Shown here: piece after piece, positions 11,807 through 18,510 of the stretch | Layout of the letters: the number at the start of each line of letters is the position of its first letter | Position numbering within the stretch: position 1 is the stretch's first letter | Virus record (IMG/VR): IMGVR_UViG_3300042564_002723 | Coordinates: 1-22,046 of that record | Strand: one strand, 5' to 3' | DNA length: 22,046 nucleotides | Source: a virus | Program-made: the position numbers and the translations under genes | The notes under the pieces: generated by a model | Told to the model about the DNA's origin: nothing | Database searches by the model: none | What the model saw: only the letters and a program-made list of their open reading frames with translations

Positions 11807-14001
11807 CCACCATCCTCAAGAAGAACACCCGCCGCGGCCAGGCTGAAACCCGCGCCGAGAGCGAAGCCGCCAAACGCCGGTTCGACCGTCGCCGGTCCTG
11901 GTTCAGCATGGAGCTCACGCGGCAGACCGCCAACCGCTTCCAGATGGCGCTGGACGAGGACTACTACGACAGCGAGCAGTGGACCGCCGACGAGGCCGCC
12001 GAGGTGCGCGGACGTGGCCAGAACCCCGTGGTTCACAACGAGGTCGCGCCCATGGTGGACTTCGTGCTGGGCACCGAGCGCCGGATGCGCGTGGACCACC
12101 AGGTGACGCACCGGTTCGACAGCAGCGCCGAGGCGCAGGAGGACGCGCAGGCCAAGACGCAGATCCTGAAGTTGATCGACGACGTGAACCGCACGCAGTT
12201 CGTGCGCAGCGACTGCGCCGACGACCAGTACAAGGGCGGCCTGGGCTGGCTGGAGATCGGCGTCAAGAAGGAGCCCAGCCAGTTCGCGATCTACAAGCGC
12301 AAAGAATCGTGGCGCAACATGCTCCACGACAGCCTGGGCCAGCACAAGATGCCCGAGGACTGGCGCTACCTGTTCCGCTTCCGCGAAGTGGACTTCGACA
12401 TCGCCGAGGCCATGGTGCCGCGCAACAAGGTGGACGCCCTGCGCCGGGCCGTCATCACCGCCGACACGCGCCGGTACATCGACTGGCACAACGGCAGCCC
12501 CATGACAGGGCAAGCCACGCTGACCGACGTGGCCATGACCAGCAAGTGGACGACCTACGACGCCGAGGCGTGGCTGGCCAACCCGCGCGAGCGCGTGATG
12601 CTGATCGAAGCGTGGATGACCGAGGTGTACCGCGACACAGGCGACGCCAGCAGCGGCATGGAGGACGCCACCGGCAGCCTGCGCAAGCGCGTGGCCATCA
12701 TGACCGAGTACGACACGCTGATCGAATCGTGGAGCCCCTACGCCCACGACCGCTACCCGTTCGTGCCGTTCTGGTGCTACCGCCGCAAGAAGGACGGCGC
12801 ACCCTACGGCCTGATTCGCCGGCACCGCGGCAACCAGGACAGCATCAACAAGCACATGAGCAAGGCGCAGTTCCGCCTGGGCGTGCGCCAGATCTGGCTG
12901 GAGTCGGGCGCGCTGGACCCGAAGGTCATGGACGTGGACGAGCTGGAGGAAAAGGCCGCCGACCCCAGCGCCGTCCTGGAGTTCGCCAAGGGCGCACTGT
13001 CTGGTGGCAAGGTGCAGCTGCAGGACGGCACGCAACTGGCCCAGGCCGACATCATGATGGCCGAGCAGTTCGCCCGCGGCATCCGCCAGCTTGGCCCGGT
13101 GTCCACCGAGGACCGCGGCCAAGACCCCAACGGCGGCATCAGCGGCAAGGCCCGCGCCATCCGCCAAGAGCAGGGCAGCCGGCTCACCGCCGAGGTGTTC
13201 GACAACAGCATGTTGGCCCGCCAACTGGAGGGCGAGATCACCCTGAGCCTGGCCGAGCAGTACCTGGACCAACCCATGGAGTTCCAGGCGGCCAACGACG
13301 GCGGCAAGCGCGAGTACGTCAAGATCAACCAGCCCGGCCCGGACGGCACCAAGATCAACGACATCACCGCGCGCAAGGCGCAGTACGTCATCGGCGAGAC
13401 GCCATGGCAGCAGAGCCTGGCCGAAAGCGCCTTCGAGTCGATGATGTCCATGATCGGCGAACTGGCCAAGGTCGCGCCGGCCGTGGTCACGTCGCTGCTG
13501 GACGTGCTGTTTGACCTGCACCCGGCCCTGCCGCGCAAGCAAGTCATCCTGCAGCGCATCCGCCAAGTCACCGGGATGCCCGACCCGGCCAAGGGCGAGA
13601 CGCCCGAAATGCAGGCCAAGCAGCAGCAGCAGGCCGCGATGGCACAAGCGCAGTTCGAGGCGCAGATGGCCCAACTGAAGGCCGACATCGTGGAAGCGCA
13701 GAACAAGGGCATCAAGCTCAGCGCCGAAGCCATGGCCAAGCGCCTGGAAACGCTCTACATGGCCGCCCAGGCTGCGCAGGTGCTGACCGCCGCGCCGCAG
13801 ATCGCCCCGGTGGCCGACGAACTGGCCCGCAGCGTGGGCTTCCAAGACGAATCGGGCGACGGCGCACTCAACGCGCCCGTGCCCACCGTGAACGCGCCGG
13901 CCATCCCGGCAGCGCAACAGGCCGATGGCGCCCTGCAAGGCGCACAGGCCGGCATCCAGTCGCCGGAAGTGACCGGCATTCAACCCCAAGGAGGCCAGTG
14001 A
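11803..14001 (+). CDS. Portal protein, P22 gp1-like
   Basis: A 732-residue protein, near the length of P22 gp1 (725). The portal is the ring at one capsid vertex through which DNA enters and leaves. Family features include DEDYYDSEQWTADEAAEVRG, NPVVHNEVAPMVDFVLGTER and the Tyr/Arg-rich core (DRYPFVPFWCYRRKKDGAPY). The C-terminus has a Gln/Ala-rich coiled coil (KQQQQAAMAQAQFEAQMAQ, about 606-630), as in P22-type barrel extensions. GTG at 11803 overlaps the preceding stop. Followed by a strong Shine-Dalgarno for the next gene. Confidence 0.9.
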   Translation: MTTILKKNTRRGQAETRAESEAAKRRFDRRRSWFSMELTRQTANRFQMALDEDYYDSEQWTADEAAEVRGRGQNPVVHNEVAPMVDFVLGTERRMRVDHQVTHRFDSSAEAQEDAQAKTQILKLIDDVNRTQFVRSDCADDQYKGGLGWLEIGVKKEPSQFAIYKRKESWRNMLHDSLGQHKMPEDWRYLFRFREVDFDIAEAMVPRNKVDALRRAVITADTRRYIDWHNGSPMTGQATLTDVAMTSKWTTYDAEAWLANPRERVMLIEAWMTEVYRDTGDASSGMEDATGSLRKRVAIMTEYDTLIESWSPYAHDRYPFVPFWCYRRKKDGAPYGLIRRHRGNQDSINKHMSKAQFRLGVRQIWLESGALDPKVMDVDELEEKAADPSAVLEFAKGALSGGKVQLQDGTQLAQADIMMAEQFARGIRQLGPVSTEDRGQDPNGGISGKARAIRQEQGSRLTAEVFDNSMLARQLEGEITLSLAEQYLDQPMEFQAANDGGKREYVKINQPGPDGTKINDITARKAQYVIGETPWQQSLAESAFESMMSMIGELAKVAPAVVTSLLDVLFDLHPALPRKQVILQRIRQVTGMPDPAKGETPEMQAKQQQQAAMAQAQFEAQMAQLKADIVEAQNKGIKLSAEAMAKRLETLYMAAQAAQVLTAAPQIAPVADELARSVGFQDESGDGALNAPVPTVNAPAIPAAQQADGALQGAQAGIQSPEVTGIQPQGGQ

Positions 14002-14231
14002 TGGCTGCGAAGAAATCCGCCGAACAACAGCAACCCGCCGAGTTGGTCAAGGCCAACGTCCCCACCCTGGCCATGGCCCGCGCGCTGGAAGAAGTCACCG
14101 ATGGCCAGCCGGTGGAGCACCTGCCCGGCAGCATCGGCCGCTTCGCCGACACCGACGAACGCACGATGGTGGTGGTCCACAAGGAAGGCGTGTTGTTCAA
14201 GCAGGTGCTGGCCGAAGAAACGGAGAGCTGA
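14001..14231 (+). CDS. Small hypothetical structural-region protein
   Basis: A 76-residue protein, MAAKKSAEQQQPAELVKANV followed by an Ala/Glu-rich helix and DERTMVVVHKEGVLFKQVLA. ATG 14001 is chosen over GTG 13998 because AAGGAGG (13988-13994) has 6-nt spacing to it. No recognised domain; small genes between portal and scaffold are common in this type of phage. Function unknown. Confidence 0.6.
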   Translation: MAAKKSAEQQQPAELVKANVPTLAMARALEEVTDGQPVEHLPGSIGRFADTDERTMVVVHKEGVLFKQVLAEETES

Positions 14232-14235
14232 AGCC

Positions 14236-14427
14236 ATGGGCACCAAGAGCAAAGCCATCGCCGCACCGAGCATCGACCAGGACTGGCAAGCGCAGAGCGA
14301 CCTGCGCACGCTGGCCGAAGCCCGCGCTATCAAGGCCGACCCCAAGCGCATGGAAGCCGTGCGCCGGGTGGCCGAACACCAGATGCGCGCCGCCGCCGCG
14401 GCTGCATCGGAAGTCACCAAGGACTGA
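14236..14427 (+). CDS. Small Ala-rich hypothetical protein
   Basis: A 63-residue protein (MGTKSKAIAAPSIDQDWQAQ then an Ala/Arg-rich helical part and AAAAAASEVTKD). GGAGAG at 14222-14227 precedes ATG 14236. The helical, Ala-rich look suggests an assembly or accessory factor; family not recognised. Confidence 0.55.
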   Translation: MGTKSKAIAAPSIDQDWQAQSDLRTLAEARAIKADPKRMEAVRRVAEHQMRAAAAAASEVTKD

Positions 14428-14430
14428 CCC

Positions 14431-15384
14431 ATGAAGCTGACCCCTGAAGAACTGGCCGCCCTGTCCCCCGAGGAAGCCGCGGCCCTGCAAGGCGACGACG
14501 CCACCGATGCCCTGAACACCATGGGCGACACCGTGCTGACCGCCGAAAGCGTGGACCTGGAAGCCATCCAGGCCGCCAGCAGCGAAGAAGGCGAGGGCGC
14601 TGAAGAAGGCGCCGATGGCGGTAACGTTTCCACCCCGGAAGCCACCACCGAGCAGGCCGCCGCAGCCCTGGAAGAACTGGCCCCGGCCGCCGAAGCAGCG
14701 CCGGCCCTGCCCACGTTCGAGGTGCCCGCCACAGACTTCAAGGCCCAGCGCGAGACGCTGCGCGCCGAGAAGCGCGACTTGGCCAAGCAGTGGAGCGACG
14801 GCACGCTGTCCGACGAGGACTACCACGCCAAGCTGGACGAGGTGGACGACAAGATGGCCACGCTGCTGACCGAGCAGACGCGGGCCGACACGCTGCGCGA
14901 GGTCAACGAGCAGAACGCCCGCCGCGTGGCCGAGGCTGCTGAAGCGGCTGAACTGCAGGCCTTGCAGGCGCTGGCCAAGGCGAGCAAGGCGGCCCGTCAG
15001 ATCGACTACGGCGCCGACGCCGCGGCTGCATCGCAGTTCGACATGCTTTTCAGCGCCACCAAGGCCGACCCCGCCAACGCCAAGTTGACACCCGCCGCCC
15101 TGGCCGACAAGGCGCACAAGGCCGTGCTGGCGCTGCGTGGCATCAGCACCGCTGCCCCGGCACCAGCACCGGCCCCCAAGCCGGCCGCAGCACCCGCCGC
15201 GCCGCGCAACGTGCCGCCCAGCATCGGTGGCCTGCCTAACGCCGCGGCTTCCGTGGTGCAGGACGACATGCTGGCGCAGTTCAACAAGCTGAGCGGTGTC
15301 GACGCCGAGGAATTCCTGGCCCGACTGCCCGCCAACCAGGTGGAGCGTTTGCTGCGCACCACCGACAACCTGGGCCTGCACTGA
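14431..15384 (+). CDS. Scaffold-like capsid assembly protein
   Basis: A 317-residue, acidic, Ala/Glu-rich protein placed between portal and major capsid genes, the usual scaffold position. N-terminal LTPEELAALSPEEAAALQGD, an acidic disordered stretch with GGNVST encoded by the dispersed motif at 14620, then a long helical charged centre (DFKAQRETLRAEKRDLAKQW, EVDDKMATLL) and an Ala/Pro linker before a C-terminal FLARLPANQVERLLR helix that could contact the capsid protein. It would guide capsid assembly and then leave. Assignment is by position and composition. Confidence 0.65.
   Translation: MKLTPEELAALSPEEAAALQGDDATDALNTMGDTVLTAESVDLEAIQAASSEEGEGAEEGADGGNVSTPEATTEQAAAALEELAPAAEAAPALPTFEVPATDFKAQRETLRAEKRDLAKQWSDGTLSDEDYHAKLDEVDDKMATLLTEQTRADTLREVNEQNARRVAEAAEAAELQALQALAKASKAARQIDYGADAAAASQFDMLFSATKADPANAKLTPAALADKAHKAVLALRGISTAAPAPAPAPKPAAAPAAPRNVPPSIGGLPNAAASVVQDDMLAQFNKLSGVDAEEFLARLPANQVERLLRTTDNLGLH
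14620..14632 (+). repeat. 13-bp dispersed motif, copy 9 (GGTAACGTTTCCA)
   Basis: Major form, in the disordered linker of the scaffold-like gene, read as GNVST as in copy 2. Confidence 0.85.
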
Positions 15385-15385
15385 C

Positions 15386-15583
15386 ATGGCCCAGCGCGAC
15401 GGGGTTTCCGTGGACGTGCGCGTGACCGAGACGCTGCAGCTGGAGGTGCCGGGCGTCCACGGCCCCGAGCGCGTTTCCATCACGGTCGAGCACAAGAGCG
15501 GCCAACTGGCGCGGCTTCGCGTCAGGGCCGGCGACAACGTGACCATCAAGCGACCCGCGAGAAAAGAGCCCGTGCACGGTTGA
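15386..15583 (+). CDS. Small beta-rich hypothetical protein
   Basis: A 65-residue protein (MAQRDGVSVDVRVTETLQLE, VPGVHGPERVSITVEHKSGQ, LARLRVRAGDNVTIKRPARK) with a repeated strand pattern. It starts 1 nt after the scaffold stop. Its TGA stop lies inside the TTGACA of the late element at 15574, so gene end and element overlap. Family not recognised. Confidence 0.55.
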   Translation: MAQRDGVSVDVRVTETLQLEVPGVHGPERVSITVEHKSGQLARLRVRAGDNVTIKRPARKEPVHG

Positions 15584-15604
15584 CAAACCGGCTTCGCATG
15601 GGAC
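15574..15604 (+). promoter_or_regulatory. Late promoter-like element, copy 2
   Basis: GCACGGTTGACAAAC, 6 nt, CGCATGGGAC, matching the copy at 8951 in both blocks and gap. TTGACA is at 15580-15585. It lies about 80 bp before the major capsid gene and is followed by a terminator-like hairpin at 15620. Confidence 0.5.
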
Positions 15605-15619
15605 AGTGATTCTGTAATG

Positions 15620-15640
15620 GCCCGTTTTGCGGGCTTCTTT
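15620..15640 (+). terminator. Terminator or attenuator-like hairpin
   Basis: GCCCG (15620-15624), loop TTTTG, CGGGC (15630-15634), then TTCTTT. The 5-bp stem is modest. It sits between the late element and the capsid gene, so it may act as an attenuator or a partial stop for upstream transcripts. Confidence 0.5.
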
Positions 15641-15684
15641 GGACCGCGCAGGAGTGCGGCTGTGGCCTTCACCTGGAGGTAATC

Positions 15685-16797
15685 ATGGCCCGCACCACCG
15701 TTCTCCCGAGCGACCCGTCTGCACTCAAGGTGTGGGCTTCCAAGGTCGCACTCGATTCCACCAAGAAGCAGTACTACGCCAAGATGACGGGCCGCGAAGG
15801 TTCGTCCATGCCCGTCATCACCAAGACCGACCTGGAAACCAAGCCGGGCGACGAGGTGACGACCACGCTGATCGCCAAGCTGCGCGGCAAGCCCGTCGAA
15901 GGCGCCGAGAAGCTGGCCGGCCGCATCATGCGTTTGTCGAGCGCGACCCACAAGATGCGCATCGACAAGCACCGCCAGGCCGTCAACGTCGGCGACGTGA
16001 TGGACCAGAAGCGCGTGAACTGGTCGATTCCCGAGCAGGCCCGCGACCGCCTGAGCGACTACATGGCCGAGGTGCTGGACGAGCAGTTGACCATGACCGC
16101 GGCCGGCGCGCGTGGCACGGGCGACGAGATCCAGCACTACCCCGTGGGCTACGGCGGCTTCCCCAACACCTTCCGCGCCCCCGATGCGCAGCACCTGATG
16201 ACCTGGGATGGCACGCGCGCCGACAAGACCGCGCTGACCGCCTCGGACAAGTTTGGCGTGAACGTCATCGAGAAGCTGGTCCTGCGCACCAAGCGCCAGA
16301 TCGGTGGCCAGCCCGACAAGGCGCTGAAGATGGAACCGATCGCCGTCAACGGCGGCAAGCACTTCGTCTACCTGGCCTGCCCCGAGTCGATGTACGACCT
16401 GCGCCGCGAAACTGGTGAAGCCGGCTGGCTGGCCTACGAGAAGGCCAAGGTCACGGCGGTGGGCACGGACAGCCCGCTGTTCAAGGCCGGCGCCGTCTAC
16501 ATCAACGGCACGCTGGTGGACGAAGCGCAGACCTGCGTGAAGTTCTCGGACGGCGGTTCGGGCGGCACGCTGCCTTACGCCCGGAACATGCTGCTGGGCG
16601 CCAACGCGGTGGCCGTGGCCTACGGCACCCGCACGCAGCGCGACAACATGCGTTTCGAGCTGATGGAAGCCGACGAGGACTACGGCGAGGAAGGCGTGGT
16701 GATCGTTCGCATGATCGCCGGCTTCGACAAGTGCCAGTTCAACGGCATGGACTTCGGCTCCATCGCCAACGACATCGCTTTCACCGCCGCGACCTGA
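15685..16797 (+). CDS. Major capsid protein, N4-gp56 family
   Basis: A 370-residue protein that forms the icosahedral shell. The N-terminus has ALDSTKKQYYAKMTGREGSS, then KPGDEVTTTLIAKLRGKPVE and RIDKHRQAVNVGDVMDQKRV, and the centre has DRLSDYMAEVLDEQLTMTAA and the large-loop GTRADKTALTASDKF, all in the order seen in N4-gp56-type HK97-fold capsid proteins. No signal peptide. CTGGAGGTAATC upstream is a strong Shine-Dalgarno, in keeping with high expression. A hairpin follows it at 16804. Confidence 0.85.
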   Translation: MARTTVLPSDPSALKVWASKVALDSTKKQYYAKMTGREGSSMPVITKTDLETKPGDEVTTTLIAKLRGKPVEGAEKLAGRIMRLSSATHKMRIDKHRQAVNVGDVMDQKRVNWSIPEQARDRLSDYMAEVLDEQLTMTAAGARGTGDEIQHYPVGYGGFPNTFRAPDAQHLMTWDGTRADKTALTASDKFGVNVIEKLVLRTKRQIGGQPDKALKMEPIAVNGGKHFVYLACPESMYDLRRETGEAGWLAYEKAKVTAVGTDSPLFKAGAVYINGTLVDEAQTCVKFSDGGSGGTLPYARNMLLGANAVAVAYGTRTQRDNMRFELMEADEDYGEEGVVIVRMIAGFDKCQFNGMDFGSIANDIAFTAAT

Positions 16798-16803
16798 TGC
16801 AGC

Positions 16804-16825
16804 CCTGGGCTGGCAACGGCCCAGG
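16804..16825 (+). promoter_or_regulatory. Post-capsid-gene RNA hairpin
   Basis: CCTGGGC (16804-16810) and GCCCAGG (16819-16825) form a 7-bp stem with an 8-nt loop in the 60-nt gap after the capsid stop. No T run follows, so it is more likely an mRNA-stability or processing structure than a terminator. Confidence 0.5.
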
Positions 16826-16857
16826 CTCCACACCCCTGAACACATAGGAGCGCCATC

Positions 16858-17349
16858 ATGGCCCTGTTCAAGAGCACCCAAATTGCCGCGAAGGCACCCA
16901 TCCCCACGGCCGACCGCGCCGTGGAGATCATCCCCATCTTCGGCGACTTCACCGTGCCCGCTGGCTTCGCGGCCAACGACGTGGTGGAAATGTGCCCGCT
17001 GCCTGCCGGTTACGTGCCGGTGGACCTGATCGTGGACGGCGCTTCGCTGGGCGCCACCGTGACCGGTGACGTGGGCATCGTGACCGGCGTGTACGACGCC
17101 GCCCTGGACCTGGTGGGCGCGGCCCGCAACTGCGGCGCCGAGTTCATCGCTGCCGCAGCCCTGGGCACGGCCGGCCTGAAGCGCACCACGGCCACAGGCG
17201 CCACCCGCATCGCCCCGGTGTACGACGCTGGCAACGGCGTGCAATACAACCGCAGCATCGGCTTCAAGGCCACCGCGGTGACCACGCCCACCGTGGGCGC
17301 GGCCATCCGCTTCACGCTGCTGTGCCGCCCGGCCATCAACGGCGCCTGA
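16858..17349 (+). CDS. Capsid-associated structural protein
   Basis: A 163-residue protein following the capsid gene. It is beta-rich with Gly/Ala/Val and Thr (FGDFTVPAGFAANDVVEMCP, VTGDVGIVTGVYDAALDLVG, AGNGVQYNRSIGFKATAVTT), like small head-decoration or stabiliser proteins of N4-type and podovirus-like phages. GGAG at 16847-16850 precedes ATG 16858. Position supports a virion role; the exact family is not known. Confidence 0.6.
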   Translation: MALFKSTQIAAKAPIPTADRAVEIIPIFGDFTVPAGFAANDVVEMCPLPAGYVPVDLIVDGASLGATVTGDVGIVTGVYDAALDLVGAARNCGAEFIAAAALGTAGLKRTTATGATRIAPVYDAGNGVQYNRSIGFKATAVTTPTVGAAIRFTLLCRPAINGA

Positions 17350-17708
17350 TGACCATGGAAGCGCAGGCACCGGCCCGGCGCAAGCCCGGCCCCAAACCGG
17401 GCTCCAAGCGCCAGCCGGCCCAGCAGGCCGCGGCAGTGGAAACGTTACCGCCCCAGGCGGAAGCGCAAACCACGGCCGAGCCTGCGCCTGTGCCACCGGC
17501 ACCGCCCGCCCCCGTGGTGGAAGCGGCGCCGGCCCAGCGCATCGACCCGCTGCAACGCCATCGCAACATCCAGACCATGAGCGAGGACGAATTGCGGGTG
17601 TACGCGCGCCAGGTGGGTGTGAGCCAACGCGACGCCAACGAACTGTCCGTGGACCGCTTGCGCGTGAACTGCGTGCACATGGTCCACGCCATCATCGCCG
17701 AACTCTGA
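17349..17708 (+). CDS. Small basic protein with AT-hook-like and SAP/HeH-like parts
   Basis: A 119-residue protein; its ATG overlaps the upstream stop by one base. The start (RRKPGPKPGSKR) resembles an AT-hook, then a Pro/Ala-rich linker carrying the dispersed motif at 17437, then SEDELRVYARQVGVSQRDAN with LSVDRLRVNC, which looks like a helix-extended-helix (SAP/Rho-N-like) module. This could bind DNA or another virion protein. It is an odd gene to find among structural genes. Confidence moderate for the gene, low for the role. Confidence 0.55.
   Translation: MTMEAQAPARRKPGPKPGSKRQPAQQAAAVETLPPQAEAQTTAEPAPVPPAPPAPVVEAAPAQRIDPLQRHRNIQTMSEDELRVYARQVGVSQRDANELSVDRLRVNCVHMVHAIIAEL
17437..17449 (-). 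repeat. 13-bp dispersed motif, copy 10 (minus strand)
   Basis: TGGAAACGTTACC on the plus strand, in the linker of the AT-hook-like protein, read V-E-T-L-P. Minus-strand form is the major type. Confidence 0.85.
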
Positions 17709-17718
17709 AGGGGCCGCT

Positions 17719-18495
17719 GTGGCATCCACTTTGCTGGTCAAGGACGTGGTGTGGCGCATCAGCGTTCTGCTGAAAGACAACAGCCCGCAGTTCCAGGGCT
17801 GGAGCGAGCGCGAAATCATCCACTGGCTCAACGACGCGCAGCAGGCCATCGCCAAGTACCTGCCGCTGGCCAGCAGCCGCGTTGACGCCATCCGCCTGCA
17901 GCCCGGCACCCGGCAGAGCATCGAGGCCATCCCCGCGGCCAACTGCAAGCCCGGCGACGGCAGCACGCCAACCGTGCCCATCTACGGCACGCAGTTCCTG
18001 AGCCCGCGCCGGAACATGGGTGCCGATGGCCTGACGCCCGGCCGCGTGATTCGCATGGTCGAGCGCGACGTGCTGGACACCACCGACCCGGACTGGCACA
18101 CGCGCACCAGCACCACCGTGCTGTCTGCCATCTACGACCCGGCCACGCCGCGCTACTTCTACGTCACCCCCGGCGTGCCCGCATCGCCGCAGGTGTGGAT
18201 TGAAATGGCCTACGGCGCCAAGCCCATCGCCATCCCGAACACGGCAGCACCTGGTGCCGAGGCTTACCGCTTCGACGGCACCAGCACGCAGCCCATCACG
18301 GTCGATGACGAGTACGCCGAGGACTTGGTGGACTACGTGGTGGCCCGCGCCAACATGAAGGACACGAAGTACGCCGAGAAGGCGGCCGTGGCCCTGCACA
18401 CCAACCGGTTCCTGGCCAGCCTCAACGCCAAGGTGGCCGCAGTCACCGGCAACAACCCCAACCTGACCGTTCTGCCGGGCGTGAGCACCGGCTAA
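17719..18495 (+). CDS. Adaptor-like head-tail connector protein
   Basis: A 258-residue protein. The N-terminus (LLVKDVVWRISVLLKDNSPQ, GWSEREIIHWLNDAQQAIAK) is a helical motif typical of phage adaptor/neck proteins of the DUF6682 type, the middle is beta-rich (PRYFYVTPGVPASPQVWIEM), and the end has a helical stretch (EYAEDLVDYVVARANMKDTK). It would sit between the portal and the tail. GTG at 17719 is preceded by AAGGGG. Gene order portal-capsid-adaptor fits this role. Confidence 0.68.
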   Translation: MASTLLVKDVVWRISVLLKDNSPQFQGWSEREIIHWLNDAQQAIAKYLPLASSRVDAIRLQPGTRQSIEAIPAANCKPGDGSTPTVPIYGTQFLSPRRNMGADGLTPGRVIRMVERDVLDTTDPDWHTRTSTTVLSAIYDPATPRYFYVTPGVPASPQVWIEMAYGAKPIAIPNTAAPGAEAYRFDGTSTQPITVDDEYAEDLVDYVVARANMKDTKYAEKAAVALHTNRFLASLNAKVAAVTGNNPNLTVLPGVSTG

Positions 18496-18510
18496 GCCTG
18501 GAGACACGCC

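Noticed and set aside
11680-13989. Long minus-strand open frame (769 codons) opposite portal
   Set aside because: Portal is a recognised family on the + strand; the antisense product is His/Leu/Gly/Val-rich with no motif.
1844-17449. CRISPR array or transposon ends from the 13-bp repeats
   Set aside because: Copies are kilobases apart, in both orientations, without regular spacers, target duplications or a transposase gene.
1844-17449. Simple LacI-family operators
   Set aside because: The core is pseudo-palindromic, but copies keep a direction and most lie inside genes rather than at promoters; no LacI-type gene is in the window. Not fully excluded.
14197-17502. A very long minus-strand open frame (1101 codons) across the scaffold and capsid genes
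   Set aside because: GC-rich DNA gives long antisense frames; the + strand genes here have clear families, Shine-Dalgarno sites and overlaps. The antisense protein is low-complexity (His/Val/Gly/Ala-rich).
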